Part shown: piece by piece, positions 26,660-35,952 of the stretch
Numbering within the stretch: position 1 is the first letter of the stretch
Layout of the letters: every line of letters starts with the position of its first letter
Source: an uncultured Rhodospirillaceae bacterium
GTDB lineage: Bacteria > Pseudomonadota > Alphaproteobacteria > Rhodospirillales > Casp-alpha2
Length of the DNA: 59,304 bases
Direction of reading: 5' to 3'
Assembly (NCBI GenBank): GCA_913030825.1
Contig: CAJWCU010000022.1
Location: 1-59,304 of the forward strand
Notes under the pieces: model-generated
The model's database searches: none
Told to the model about the DNA's origin: nothing
Seen by the model: the letters and a program-made list of their open reading frames with translations, nothing else
Program-made: the position numbers and the translations under genes

Positions 26660-27355
26660 ATGTCCAGTTCCATCGCTCTTGTCGACGACGATCAGAATAT
26701 CCTGACCTCCGTGTCCATGGCGCTGGAGGCCGAAGGCTACGACGTCACCACCTATTCCGACGGCGCCGAGGCGTTGGAAGGCCTGGGCCGCGTGCCCGTG
26801 GACTTGGCCGTGCTGGATATCAAGATGCCGCGCATGGACGGCATGGAACTTCTGACCCGCATCCGCGAGCGCGACAATCTGCCGGTGATCTTCCTGACCT
26901 CCAAGGACGACGAGGTCGATGAAGTCGTGGGCCTGCGCATGGGGGCCGACGACTACATCAAGAAACCGTTTTCCCAGCGCCTGTTGATCGAACGCATCCG
27001 CGCCGTGCTGCGCCGCCGGGAACTGGCTGACAAGGAGCCGGATTCCCAGGACGTCCTGCGCCGGGGGGAACTGGTGCTGGATCCGTCGCGGCACCTCTGC
27101 ACCTGGCGGGGCAAGGAAGTGAACCTGACGGTGACCGAATTCCTGATCGTCGAGGCCCTGGCCCGCCGCCCCGGCCACGTCAAGAACCGCGACCAGTTGA
27201 TCGATGCGGCCTATGGCGAAAACATTTACGTCGACGACCGCACCATCGACAGCCATATCAAACGCCTGCGCCGTAAGTTCCGCGCCGTCGACGACGAATT
27301 TTCCGAGATCGAAACGCTTTACGGCATCGGCTATCGCTACAAGGCCGAGCAATAA
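26660..27355 (+). CDS. chvI: Two-component response regulator ChvI
   Basis: A 231-residue OmpR/PhoB-type regulator. The receiver domain has the acidic pair D10/D11, phospho-acceptor D53, T80 and K102. The winged-helix DNA-binding domain covers about 130-228 ([13 protein letters not shown]). Sequence and the following kinase match ChvI, which controls envelope stress, acid and exopolysaccharide responses in alphaproteobacteria. The ATG at 26660 is preceded by GAGGAG and is preferred to an upstream in-frame start. Confidence 0.94.
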   Translation: MSSSIALVDDDQNILTSVSMALEAEGYDVTTYSDGAEALEGLGRVPVDLAVLDIKMPRMDGMELLTRIRERDNLPVIFLTSKDDEVDEVVGLRMGADDYIKKPFSQRLLIERIRAVLRRRELADKEPDSQDVLRRGELVLDPSRHLCTWRGKEVNLTVTEFLIVEALARRPGHVKNRDQLIDAAYGENIYVDDRTIDSHIKRLRRKFRAVDDEFSEIETLYGIGYRYKAEQ

Positions 27356-27414
27356 GCGGCGCGGCCGTCCGTAAAGGCCTGGGCGGCGGCCGCGAAAGCC
27401 TGTAAAGGGGGCCC

Positions 27415-29118
27415 ATGGCCAAGGACGGACAATTAGCGGAAGACGCGCCGGGCGAGGTCGCCGAAGACGCGGAAACCGGCGACGACCGGGATGCCGCCGC
27501 ATCCGCGGGCCGCGCCGGACGTGGCCGCAAGCGGCGCCTGATCTCGCCCATTTCCGTTCATATCCTGGCCATCAACATGCTGGCCCTGTCGATCCTGGTC
27601 GCGGGCGTTCTTTATCTGGGCGATTACCGGCAAAGCCTGATCCGCGCCGAACTGGGCGCACTCCGCACCCAGGCGCAGCTGTTCGCCGTGGCCCTGGCCG
27701 AAGGGGCCATGCACCTGGATCAATCGTCCGAAGCGCAAGTCGCGACCAACATCCGCAATCAGATGCTGCGAAGACTGGTCGAAACCACGGGCACGCGGGC
27801 GCGGCTGTTCAATCGGGCGGGCGAATTGGCCGCCGACTCGCGGTTTTTCGGAAAGACCCGCCAGGCGGTCGAGGTCGAACAATTGCCGCCGCCCGGCACG
27901 GACGAAGGCGGGGCCGCCGATTCCCTGTTCGATTTCTACGACCGCATCACGCGCTGGCTGCCGGGCACCATGCCGCTGACCCATTACAAGGAAATCCCCG
28001 AGCCGTCCGCCGCCGATTACCCCGAGGTCATGTCGGCGCTGATGGGCGACGACACGCGCATGGTCCGGGCCTACAACCAGGACAGCATGATCCTGTCGGT
28101 TGCCGTGCCGGTGCAGCGTTACAAACGCATCCTGGGGGCCTTGATGCTGACCAAGCCGTCGTCGTCGATCGACAACGCCCTGTTGGACGTGCGCCTGGAC
28201 ATCCTCAAGATCTTCGGCGTCGCCATCGCCATAACGACCTTCCTGTCGATCTATCTGGCGCGGACCATCGCGCGGCCGGTCAAACGTCTGGCCGCCGCCG
28301 CCGACCGCCTGCGCCGCGACCATAGCCGGGAATCGGAAATCCCCGATTTCACCATGCGCAACGACGAAATCGGCGACCTGTCGCTGGCATTGCGCGACAT
28401 GACGGCGGCGATCTGGATGCGCATGGACGCCATCGAACGCTTCGCCGCCGACGTCGCGCATGAAATCAAGAACCCCCTGACCAGCCTGCGCAGCGCCGTC
28501 GAAACGGCGGCCCGGGTGACCGACCCGGACCAGCAGCGCAAACTGATGTCGATCATTCAGGACGACGTCGGGCGGCTGGACCGTTTGATTTCCGATATCT
28601 CCGACGCCTCGCGCCTGGATTCGGAACTGTCGCGCACCCACCGGGAGCCGACGGACATCTCCGGCATGCTGTCGACGCTGACCGACGTCTATGCGACGAC
28701 CGCGACCGAAGGTGGGCCGGAGGTGCGCCTTGAAATCATGGGCAGCCAGAAATTGACGGTACAGGGCATGGACAGCCGTCTGGTTCAGGTCTTCCGCAAT
28801 CTGATCACCAATGCCATGACCTTCAGCCCGCCCGGCGGCACGATCCGCATCACCGCCCAGCGCGACCGCAAGACGGTCGTCGTCACGGTCGACGACGACG
28901 GGCCCGGCATCCCGCCCGGCAAGGAAGAGGCGATCTTCCAACGGTTCTATACGGAACGCCCGCAAGGCGAAAAATTCGGCACCCATTCGGGGCTGGGCCT
29001 GTCGATCTCGCAACAGATCGTCAAAGCCCACGAAGGCACCATCCTGGCGTCCAACCGCCTGGGCGCCGACGGCAAGGTGATGGGCGCAAGGTTCACTGTG
29101 ACCCTGCCCGCCGCTTGA
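27415..29118 (+). CDS. chvG: Sensor histidine kinase ChvG
   Basis: A 567-residue membrane kinase. After a hydrophilic cytoplasmic start come the first membrane helix (about 48-68), a periplasmic sensor of about 190 residues, the second helix (about 265-283), HAMP, the phospho-acceptor H349 in VAHEIKNPLTSLRSA, and an ATPase domain with intact N (FRNLITNAM), G1 (DDDGPGIP) and G2 (GLGLSIS) boxes. It lies 59 bases after chvI in the same unit. Confidence 0.94.
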   Translation: MAKDGQLAEDAPGEVAEDAETGDDRDAAASAGRAGRGRKRRLISPISVHILAINMLALSILVAGVLYLGDYRQSLIRAELGALRTQAQLFAVALAEGAMHLDQSSEAQVATNIRNQMLRRLVETTGTRARLFNRAGELAADSRFFGKTRQAVEVEQLPPPGTDEGGAADSLFDFYDRITRWLPGTMPLTHYKEIPEPSAADYPEVMSALMGDDTRMVRAYNQDSMILSVAVPVQRYKRILGALMLTKPSSSIDNALLDVRLDILKIFGVAIAITTFLSIYLARTIARPVKRLAAAADRLRRDHSRESEIPDFTMRNDEIGDLSLALRDMTAAIWMRMDAIERFAADVAHEIKNPLTSLRSAVETAARVTDPDQQRKLMSIIQDDVGRLDRLISDISDASRLDSELSRTHREPTDISGMLSTLTDVYATTATEGGPEVRLEIMGSQKLTVQGMDSRLVQVFRNLITNAMTFSPPGGTIRITAQRDRKTVVVTVDDDGPGIPPGKEEAIFQRFYTERPQGEKFGTHSGLGLSISQQIVKAHEGTILASNRLGADGKVMGARFTVTLPAA

Positions 29119-29140
29119 ATATCCCCGGCGACCAGCCGCT

Positions 29141-30082
29141 TCAGACTTTCTGCAAACTGACCAGAACCGTATCGGCCGCCGGCTGACCGCCGACGTGTTC
29201 CCGATTGCGATGATCTGAGAGGACCTGGCGGAAGGTGCTCCAATTGGCGAGCACTACGGGCAGACGGGCGAGCCCCCGTACCCGGCCCTCGCCCCGCACC
29301 TTGTCGCAGGTATGCTTGAGCGCACGTTTCCACGGCGCCTTCGCCTTGGGCATCCAGGTTTCCAGCGCCAGCCCCGTAACCCGTGAAAGACCTTCGAGTG
29401 CCCGGATGTTCCAGCGCGTCATGTGATGTGGCGGCAGGTTCATGACGTCGTCGTGCAGGTATTCGCGGCTCATCGGCGAATAGGGCACGGAAAACAGAAT
29501 TCGCCCGCCCGGCGCCAACAGGTTCTTGACCGCCCCCATCAACGCCCCCGGCGTCGCGACATGTTCCAGCACATGGCTGAGGACGACCGCATCGTATGTC
29601 CCGGCGGCCTCTTCGATGACCTGCTCGAGCGCCGCCTTGCGCACGTCCAGGCCGCGGGCCCGCGCCTTGGCGACGGAGCGTTCCGCGAGATCGATGCCTT
29701 GCGCCGTGACCTGGGGCAGGTCCTGGAGCGTCGCCAGGAAATCGCCCTGCCCGGCCCCCAGTTCCAACAGCCGCACGGGCCGCCCTTCGGCGACCAGCAA
29801 TTCCTTCAGCTTGGCCCATTCCCAGCGCCCTTGGGCGTGGTACTTGGGAAACGAGGTCAGCCAGTCATAGAGCGCGCCCCCGCCCGCCAACATGGGGTCC
29901 GCATAGACCAGACCGCAGGCCGTGCATTCGACGAGATCGTAGTCGCCCGGCACGGCACCCGACGGCGGTGCCGCGCCGAACACCGCCTCCAGCCCGCCGG
30001 CAAGTTCGCTTGCAGGCAGGCGCCGGAGAACCCGGCCGGGGCTGGAACAGACGGGGCATTTTGCGGGGCGCGTGGATGTCAT
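29141..30082 (-). CDS. Class I SAM-dependent methyltransferase with N-terminal zinc-ribbon
   Basis: A 313-residue protein. The N-terminus has two CxxC pairs (C9/C12 and C53/C56) for a zinc ribbon. The methyltransferase core has motif I LLELGAGQGDF at 105-115 and LSHVLEHVATP near 170. Proteins of this layout methylate sugars or surface glycans in several polysaccharide loci, but no glycan cluster is present here. It converges with chvG, 22 bases apart, and lies downstream of the SDR gene on the same strand. The target is unknown. Confidence 0.8.
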   Translation of the reverse strand: MTSTRPAKCPVCSSPGRVLRRLPASELAGGLEAVFGAAPPSGAVPGDYDLVECTACGLVYADPMLAGGGALYDWLTSFPKYHAQGRWEWAKLKELLVAEGRPVRLLELGAGQGDFLATLQDLPQVTAQGIDLAERSVAKARARGLDVRKAALEQVIEEAAGTYDAVVLSHVLEHVATPGALMGAVKNLLAPGGRILFSVPYSPMSREYLHDDVMNLPPHHMTRWNIRALEGLSRVTGLALETWMPKAKAPWKRALKHTCDKVRGEGRVRGLARLPVVLANWSTFRQVLSDHRNREHVGGQPAADTVLVSLQKV

Positions 30083-30136
30083 GGGCGTCCTTATACCCCG
30101 GCGCCCCGGACCCGATCAGCAAATATCGCGACCCGC

Positions 30137-30206
30137 CCCCGGTCGATGGTTGTCGGTCGGTGGTCGCCGGTCAGCAGTTGTCGGTCAGCAGTCGCCGGTC
30201 AGTAAT
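30137..30206. repeat. Five 14-base tandem repeats
   Basis: Five contiguous 14-base units start at 30137, 30151, 30165, 30179 and 30193. They alternate between CGCCGGTC and TGTCGGTC beginnings and mostly end in AGCAGT or GGTGGT (for example CGCCGGTCAGCAGT, TGTCGGTCAGCAGT). The last unit contains the SDR stop codon, so the array begins inside the gene's 3' end and extends into the gap before the methyltransferase gene. Confidence 0.8.
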
Positions 30207-30990
30207 TGACCGACTGGCCCTGGCCGCCGTCGACGGCGATGCATTGGCCGGTGACCATGGCCGCCATGGGCGAGCAGAAGAACAACACCGCGTTGGCCAT
30301 GTCCTCGGGCTTGATCAGGCGGCCCAACGGGATTTCCGTGATCCGATCGGACATCGCGTCTTCCAGGCTGATGCCTTTGTCCTTGGCCTCGCGTTCGAAA
30401 ATCTGCATGACCCGCTCCGTCACGGTCAGGCCGGGATGAACGCAATTGATGGTCACTCCACCCTGGGCCGCGCGCATCGCCAATTGCTTGGTGAAGTTGG
30501 CGACACCGGCGTTGACCACGCCGTTGGTCACCCGCAGGGGTGCCGTGATGCGGGCCGTCATGCCGCCGATGTTGACGATCCGGCCCCAGCCCTGTTGTTC
30601 CAGATGCGGCAGGATGATCCGCGCCAGGCGGATATAGGCCATCAGCTTGACGTCGATGTGATAGCGGAACATCTCGTCCGTCTGTTCGTCGAAAGGGGCG
30701 GCGGTCGAGGTCACGGCGTTGTTGACCAGGATGTCGATGCCGCCGGCGGCGGCCAGCGCCTTGTCTGCGAAGGCCTCCAGTTCCTCGACCTTGGAAACGT
30801 CGGTCTGATAGGCCCAAGCCTTGACGCCCAGCGCCTGAATATCCGCCGCCGTGGCATCCAGGCTTTCCTGGGTGCGGCCGCAAATCGCGATGTTGACGCC
30901 CTGCTTGGCCAGGGTCAGGGCGATGGCCCGGCCGATGCCGCGCGAACCGCCGGTAACGAAGGCGGTCTTGCCCTTCAATTCGAAATCCAT
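30199..30990 (-). CDS. SDR-family protein lacking the usual catalytic residues
   Basis: A 263-residue short-chain dehydrogenase/reductase-like protein. Cofactor motifs are intact: TGGSRGIG at 13-20 and NNA at 90-92, and the PG motif after HPGLT is present. The catalytic YxxxK is replaced by NGVVN at 156-160 and the catalytic Ser position appears to be G143. The rest aligns well with 3-oxoacyl-ACP-reductase-like SDRs. It may bind NAD(P) without normal SDR chemistry, or use other residues. The ATG at 30990 has GGAGG. It is divergent from hprK. Confidence 0.82.
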   Translation of the reverse strand: MDFELKGKTAFVTGGSRGIGRAIALTLAKQGVNIAICGRTQESLDATAADIQALGVKAWAYQTDVSKVEELEAFADKALAAAGGIDILVNNAVTSTAAPFDEQTDEMFRYHIDVKLMAYIRLARIILPHLEQQGWGRIVNIGGMTARITAPLRVTNGVVNAGVANFTKQLAMRAAQGGVTINCVHPGLTVTERVMQIFEREAKDKGISLEDAMSDRITEIPLGRLIKPEDMANAVLFFCSPMAAMVTGQCIAVDGGQGQSVNY

Positions 30991-31214
30991 GCTTGGCTCC
31001 TCCCGTGAGGTCTCTGTTTGCCCCTGTTGCCGCCAGCATGCCGCGCGGGCCAGGCTACGTCCACGGGCCCGGCGCCAGGTTATCCCCCGCCGCGCGCCGT
31101 TTTCCGAAAATCGAGACAAAAAAATCGCCGGCGCGGAATATCGTCCGCCCATGAAGAGCCGAATAGGCAAAAAGGGGCTGGACAGGACCGGTCCGTCGGC
31201 ACAGGCTTCGACCC

Positions 31215-31724
31215 ATGAACGGTACTCTGAGAGCGGTTTCCGAACAGGTCCATGGAACCTGTCTGGACCTGGGCGGCGCCGGCGTTCTGCTGCTGGGCCC
31301 GTCGGGGGCCGGCAAGTCGGATCTGGCCCTTCGTTTGATCGACGGCGGCGGCCCGGACGGGCCGCGTCTGGTCGCCGACGACCGGGTCGATCTTGCCATA
31401 CGCGACGGCCGCGTCTGGGCCCGCGGGCCGGAGGCGTTGAAAGGCCTGTTGGAGGTTCGGGGCGTCGGCATCATGCCCATGAAGCACACGGCCGAGGTGC
31501 CCCTGGCCCTGGTCTGCGACTTGGTTGCGCCGCCGCTGGTCGACCGCCTACCCGAGGAGCGGGCGACGGACATTCTTGGCCTGAACATTCCCTTCATCCG
31601 CTTGGCTCCCTTCGAGGCATCGGCCCCGGCCAAAATTCGGCTGGCGCTGCGCCGCCTGCCCTGGGACGACGCGCCCACGGGCGATCCGGCCGAGGCGGGC
31701 CGGGCCGGGGACGGCCGTCCATGA
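31215..31724 (+). CDS. hprK: HPr kinase/phosphorylase, short alphaproteobacterial form
   Basis: A 169-residue protein holding only the catalytic domain. The P-loop is GPSGAGKS at 28-35, and the HPrK signature region is near GVGIMPMKHTAEVPLALVCDL (83-103). Firmicute enzymes are about 310 residues with an N-terminal domain; loss of that domain is normal in alphaproteobacteria. It should phosphorylate HPr on Ser46, which is present in the HPr encoded 1.4 kb downstream. Its end overlaps rapZ by 4 bases. Confidence 0.92.
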   Translation: MNGTLRAVSEQVHGTCLDLGGAGVLLLGPSGAGKSDLALRLIDGGGPDGPRLVADDRVDLAIRDGRVWARGPEALKGLLEVRGVGIMPMKHTAEVPLALVCDLVAPPLVDRLPEERATDILGLNIPFIRLAPFEASAPAKIRLALRRLPWDDAPTGDPAEAGRAGDGRP

Positions 31725-32605
31725 CAGCAATCGGCGACGGCCCCGAAGGCGGGAAAATGACCTTGGTTCTGGTCACCGGGGTTTCGGGGGCCGGGAAGAG
31801 TTCAGCCCTCAAGGCGCTGGAAGACATGGGTTTCGAAGCCATCGACAACCTGCCGCTGTCGCTGCTGGGCCGGCTGGTCGCGCCCGGCGGCTTTCCGCAT
31901 CCCATCGCCGCGGGGATCGATATACGGACCCGAGATTTCGGTGCCGATGCCTTTCTCGAACAGATCGCTCAATTGCGCGCCCGCGCCGACGTCGATGTGA
32001 AAGTCCTGTTCATGGACTGCGACGATCAGGTGTTGACCCGGCGTTATGCCGAAACCCGCCGACGCCATCCGCTGGCCGTCGACCGGCCCGTCGCCGACGG
32101 CATCCGTCAGGAACGCAACCTTTTGGCGCCCTTGCGGAAACAGGCGGACGTGGTGATGGACACGTCCGAAATGTCGCTGGGCGCGCAGAAGGCGGCAATG
32201 GAAGACCATTTCGGCGGCCAGGGCGACCCGGGCCTGCCGATTTTCGTCGTCTCCTTTTCCTATAAGAACGGCGTGCCGCGCGATGCCGACCTGGTGTTCG
32301 ATGTGCGGTTCCTGCGCAATCCCCATTACGATTTGAACCTGCGGCCGCTGACCGGCCAAGACGAAGCGGTCGGTGAACATGTCGCGGGCGACCCGGATTT
32401 CGAGGGGTTTTTCAATCGCCTGACGGATCTGTTGGAGCCTCTGTTGCCGCGCTACGCCGAGGAGGGCAAAAGCTATCTGACCATCGCCATCGGCTGCACC
32501 GGCGGGCGGCACCGTTCCGTCTATGTTTCGGAACGTCTGGGCGCCTGGCTGACGGAGAAGGGAGAAAAGGCGCGGGTACGCCATCGCGACTTGGACAAAC
32601 GCTGA
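31721..32605 (+). CDS. rapZ: RNase adapter / nucleotide-binding protein RapZ
   Basis: A 294-residue P-loop protein of the RapZ (YvcJ) family, with Walker A GVSGAGKS at 20-27 and the conserved C-terminal IAIGCTGGRHRSV. In enterobacteria RapZ guides RNase E to the GlmZ RNA and senses glucosamine-6-phosphate; a related role in cell-envelope precursor control is possible here. The ATG at 31721 overlaps the hprK stop, and another candidate start lies 36 bases downstream. Confidence 0.92.
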   Translation: MTAIGDGPEGGKMTLVLVTGVSGAGKSSALKALEDMGFEAIDNLPLSLLGRLVAPGGFPHPIAAGIDIRTRDFGADAFLEQIAQLRARADVDVKVLFMDCDDQVLTRRYAETRRRHPLAVDRPVADGIRQERNLLAPLRKQADVVMDTSEMSLGAQKAAMEDHFGGQGDPGLPIFVVSFSYKNGVPRDADLVFDVRFLRNPHYDLNLRPLTGQDEAVGEHVAGDPDFEGFFNRLTDLLEPLLPRYAEEGKSYLTIAIGCTGGRHRSVYVSERLGAWLTEKGEKARVRHRDLDKR

Positions 32606-32745
32606 AAATCGTACCAATATCGCCCCCCTGGACCGTCGCCGGACCGGCCGCAAGAGCCGGAGGCAGGGACAGCCCCGGGGGGAACAACCGGGGATACGCC
32701 TATGCTCGTGCTTGAGGGGAAAAACAAAATGCAGGAAGGCCCGCT

Positions 32746-33153
32746 ATGATCGGACTGGTCGTCGTCACCCACGGCAATCTGGCGACGGAAATGATTTCCG
32801 CGCTGGAACACGTCGTCGGACCGCAGCCGGAGGTCGCGGCCGTCTGTATCGGCCCCGAGGACGATATGGAAGAACGGCGCGCCGAGATCATGGAGCGGGT
32901 CGAACAGGTCGATAGCGGCGAAGGCGTCGTGGTGCTGACCGACATGTTCGGCGGCACGCCGTCGAACCTTGCGATTTCGATCCTCGACCGCGCCAACGTC
33001 GAGGTCATCGCCGGAATCAACCTGCCGATGCTGGTCAAGTTGGCCAGCGTCCGCAAGACCGAACCCCTGGCCCAGGCCGTCGAGGCCGCCCAGGAAGCCG
33101 GCCGCAAATACATCAACATCGCGTCGCGGCTGCTGACCCAAGAAGCACACTGA
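32746..33153 (+). CDS. PTS system mannose-type EIIA component
   Basis: A 135-residue EIIA of the mannose family with the active-site His H9 in VVVTHGNL and the conserved LTDMFGGTPSNLA. No membrane EIIC/EIID genes are nearby, so it is probably a phosphorylation-dependent signalling protein, as proposed for this locus in other alphaproteobacteria. It follows rapZ after 140 bases and precedes ptsH by 8. Confidence 0.93.
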   Translation: MIGLVVVTHGNLATEMISALEHVVGPQPEVAAVCIGPEDDMEERRAEIMERVEQVDSGEGVVVLTDMFGGTPSNLAISILDRANVEVIAGINLPMLVKLASVRKTEPLAQAVEAAQEAGRKYINIASRLLTQEAH

Positions 33154-33161
33154 GAGGGGCC

Positions 33162-33455
33162 ATGCCGTCGCGTTCCCTCACCATCGTCAACATGCGCGGG
33201 CTGCACGCCCGCGCGGCGGCGAAATTCGCCCAACTGGCGGGCGAGTTCGAGGCCGACATCAAGGTCTCCAAGGACGGTCAGACCGTGGGCGGGCGGTCGA
33301 TCATGGGGCTGATGATGCTGGCCGCGGCCCCCGGTACGGAGATCGAAATTTCCTGCGAAGGGACCCGCGGCGACGAAGCCCTGGAGGCCCTTTCGACGCT
33401 TGTCGGTGCGGGCTTCGACGAGGAACTGTGCGACCCGAAGCCGCCGAACAAGTGA
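33162..33455 (+). CDS. ptsH: Phosphocarrier protein HPr
   Basis: A 97-residue HPr with both phosphorylation sites: H15 in GLHARAA (from enzyme I) and S46 in GRSIMGLMML (from HPr kinase). It has a slightly longer C-terminal tail (DPKPPNK) than enteric HPr. It links enzyme I to the EIIA encoded just upstream and to the HPr kinase. Confidence 0.95.
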   Translation: MPSRSLTIVNMRGLHARAAAKFAQLAGEFEADIKVSKDGQTVGGRSIMGLMMLAAAPGTEIEISCEGTRGDEALEALSTLVGAGFDEELCDPKPPNK

Positions 33456-33465
33456 GTCCCTGTCA

Positions 33466-35217
33466 ATGAAGGCAGAAATGGAAAAACGGTTCGAAGGACT
33501 GGGCGTGTCATCCGGCATCGCCATCGGCCCCGCCTATGTGCGGGAGGCCGGGGCGTTGGACGTCCCCGAATACCGCATCAAGAAGAAGGACCTGGCCGCC
33601 GAGAAAAAACGCCTGGCAGCCGCCGTGATCCTGGCCCGGCGCCAGATCAAGCGCCTGCAGTCCCAAGCCCAGAAAGACATCGTCGCCGGCGAGATGCGGT
33701 TCCTGTTCGATGCCTATCTGCAGATGCTGGAGGATTCGCGCCTGGTGCGGGGGGCCCAGGATTTGATCGCCCGCGAGCAGATGAACGCCGAGGCGGCGGT
33801 GCAGAAGACCCTGGCCGGCATCCTTCATGCCTTTCAGGCCATGGATAACGCCTATATCTCGGCCCGCATCGACGACGTCCGCGACGTCGGCAACCGGATC
33901 ATCCGCAACCTCATGCGCGAGCCGCTGAAACCGTTCAGTCAGGCCCCCGACGGCGCCATCGTCATCGCCGACCAATTGTCGCCGGCCGATGCCTCGCAAT
34001 TGGACCCGGACCGCATCGCGGGGGCGGCGACGGCGCTGGGCGGGGCCGAAGGCCATGCGGCGATCATGGCGCGTGCGCTCGGCATTCCCCTGGTGCTCGG
34101 CATTCCCGGCCTGACCGAGGCGGTCAAACCGGGGGCCCGGGTCATCGTCGACGGCATCCACGGCACGGTTGTGGTCAACCCGACGGCCCGAACGCTGGGC
34201 GTTTATGAGCGATTGAAGGTGGCGGCGCGTAAGCGGGCGGAAAAGCTGGGCCATATGCGGGCCGTGCCGGCGGTGACCCGCGACGACGTCACGGTGACGC
34301 TGGCGGCCAACGTCGAACTGCCGATCGAAATGGATTTGGTGAAGCGCAACGGGGCCGCCGGGATCGGCCTGCTGCGCACGGAATTCCTTTATATGAGCCG
34401 CGACGACGTGCCGACCGAGGACGAGCAATACGAAATCCTCAAGGACATCGTCGAAGCGATGGACGGTAAGACAGTGACCATCCGCACGCTCGACGTCGGC
34501 GGCGAAAAACCGGCCCAGGGCCTGTTGGGCGATCTCAGCGAGGCCGCCGCTTCGGCGCTGGGCCTGCGTGGCATCCGATTGTCGCTGGCCCATAAGAAAG
34601 GCATGGCCGATCAGATGTGCGCGATCCTGCGGGCCGCCAACCACGGGCCGGTGCGTATTCTGCTGCCCATGGTCACGACAGTCTCGGAAGTCCGCCAGGC
34701 CCGCGAAGCGCTCAAGAAGGCGGCGCAACGCCTGAAGCGGCGCAAGCAGAAGGTACCGGACCCGCTGCCGCCCTTGGGCGTGATGATCGAGGTCCCGGCG
34801 GCGGCGCTGGCCGCCGACGCCCTGGCGCAGGTCTCAGACTTCTTCGCCATCGGCTCCAACGATCTGACCATGTACACGCTGGCCACGGACCGCACCAACG
34901 AACACGTCGCGCACCTTTACGACTCGCTCCATCCGGCGGTCCTGCGCTTGATCCAGTTCGCGACCCAGGCGGCCCTGCGGTCACGCATTCCGATCTCGCT
35001 CTGCGGCGAGATGGCGGGCGATCCGCGCTACGCCCCGCTGTTGCTGGGACTGGGCCTACGCGAACTCTCGATGGTGCCGGTCAAGATTCCGGTCCTGAAA
35101 CAGCGTATCCGCGAAATGGACCTGGCCGCCGCGACACAGCGCGCCGACGCCATCATGGGCCATGTCGACCCGGGGCGTATCGCGGCCTTGCTGGATGATT
35201 TCAACGGGCTGGCCTGA
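33466..35217 (+). CDS. ptsI: PTS enzyme I (phosphoenolpyruvate-protein phosphotransferase)
   Basis: About 583 residues, the size of classic enzyme I without the GAF domain of EI-Ntr. The phospho-His is H197 in GGAEGHAAIMARA; the PEP-binding barrel has LLRTEFLYM and FFAIGSNDLTMYTLATDR, and the C-terminal Cys lies in SLCGEMAGD. It accepts phosphate from PEP and passes it to HPr. The start could be ATG 33466 or ATG 33478; the second has the better ribosome site (AAGG). Confidence 0.94.
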   Translation: MKAEMEKRFEGLGVSSGIAIGPAYVREAGALDVPEYRIKKKDLAAEKKRLAAAVILARRQIKRLQSQAQKDIVAGEMRFLFDAYLQMLEDSRLVRGAQDLIAREQMNAEAAVQKTLAGILHAFQAMDNAYISARIDDVRDVGNRIIRNLMREPLKPFSQAPDGAIVIADQLSPADASQLDPDRIAGAATALGGAEGHAAIMARALGIPLVLGIPGLTEAVKPGARVIVDGIHGTVVVNPTARTLGVYERLKVAARKRAEKLGHMRAVPAVTRDDVTVTLAANVELPIEMDLVKRNGAAGIGLLRTEFLYMSRDDVPTEDEQYEILKDIVEAMDGKTVTIRTLDVGGEKPAQGLLGDLSEAAASALGLRGIRLSLAHKKGMADQMCAILRAANHGPVRILLPMVTTVSEVRQAREALKKAAQRLKRRKQKVPDPLPPLGVMIEVPAAALAADALAQVSDFFAIGSNDLTMYTLATDRTNEHVAHLYDSLHPAVLRLIQFATQAALRSRIPISLCGEMAGDPRYAPLLLGLGLRELSMVPVKIPVLKQRIREMDLAAATQRADAIMGHVDPGRIAALLDDFNGLA

Positions 35218-35229
35218 CCCGACCAAACC

Positions 35230-35952
35230 TCAAAGTCCGTTTTCGGATATCCAGTCCCGAATCAGGGAAAGCGACGCCTCGGGCGCCTCCATCGGCGTCA
35301 TGTGGCCGGCGTTTTCGATGATTTCGAGGCGCGCGCCGGGGATGGCGTCCGCCATCTCCTGAGATTCCGCCATCGAGCGCAACTCGTCCTGGCGCGACCA
35401 GATCACCAGGGCCGGGCAGGAAATCGCCGCCAGATCGGCGCGGCCGTCGGGGCGTTGCAGGACCAGTTGATTGATGAAGGTCTCGCCGCCCAAGCGCTGG
35501 GCCATGTCGAGGACTTCCTGAACCATCGCGTCGTCGCCGCGCAAATCGGGGTGCAGAGATTTCCGCACGCCCGCCGGGGACAGGCCGCGAAAGCCGCGTT
35601 CCCTGATCTTTTCCGCGATGGCCGTGTTGCGCGAGATAATCTCCGGGCGCGGCGGACGCGGCGAGGTGTTCATCAACACCAGGCCGGCCAGCCGGTCCGG
35701 CGCCTGGCGCGCCATTTCCCGGGCGACGTAGCCGCCCAGGGAAAAACCGACGGGCAGCAACGGCCCCGGCACGGTATCGAGGATTTCCCGGGCCGTCGTC
35801 TTGAGGTCCGTGAGACCCGAAAAATCGCCGTAGTGGCAGGGGCCCAGTTCGGCGAGCCCGGCTTCCATGCGCGACCAGAGGGCCCGGTCGGTCATGAAGC
35901 CGGGAAGCGGAACCAGGGTGAAGTTGGGGGAACTCTTTGTGGATGAAGTCAT
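35230..35952 (-). CDS. Alpha/beta-fold hydrolase
   Basis: A 240-residue alpha/beta hydrolase. The nucleophile is S71 in GFSLGG, with probable acid D189 and base H217 in ENAGHMTPME, so the triad is complete. It resembles the BioH/MhpC-like esterase group; the substrate cannot be told. The ATG at 35952 overlaps the stop of the HAD gene (ATGA), which shows the two are coupled; a start six bases upstream is less likely. Confidence 0.85.
   Translation of the reverse strand: MTSSTKSSPNFTLVPLPGFMTDRALWSRMEAGLAELGPCHYGDFSGLTDLKTTAREILDTVPGPLLPVGFSLGGYVAREMARQAPDRLAGLVLMNTSPRPPRPEIISRNTAIAEKIRERGFRGLSPAGVRKSLHPDLRGDDAMVQEVLDMAQRLGGETFINQLVLQRPDGRADLAAISCPALVIWSRQDELRSMAESQEMADAIPGARLEIIENAGHMTPMEAPEASLSLIRDWISENGL

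Noticed and set aside
30137-30206. CRISPR array
   Set aside because: The 14-base units are contiguous with no spacers, and no cas genes are nearby.
31215-31724. Truncated hprK pseudogene
   Set aside because: Lack of the N-terminal domain is normal for the alphaproteobacterial form, and the motifs are intact.
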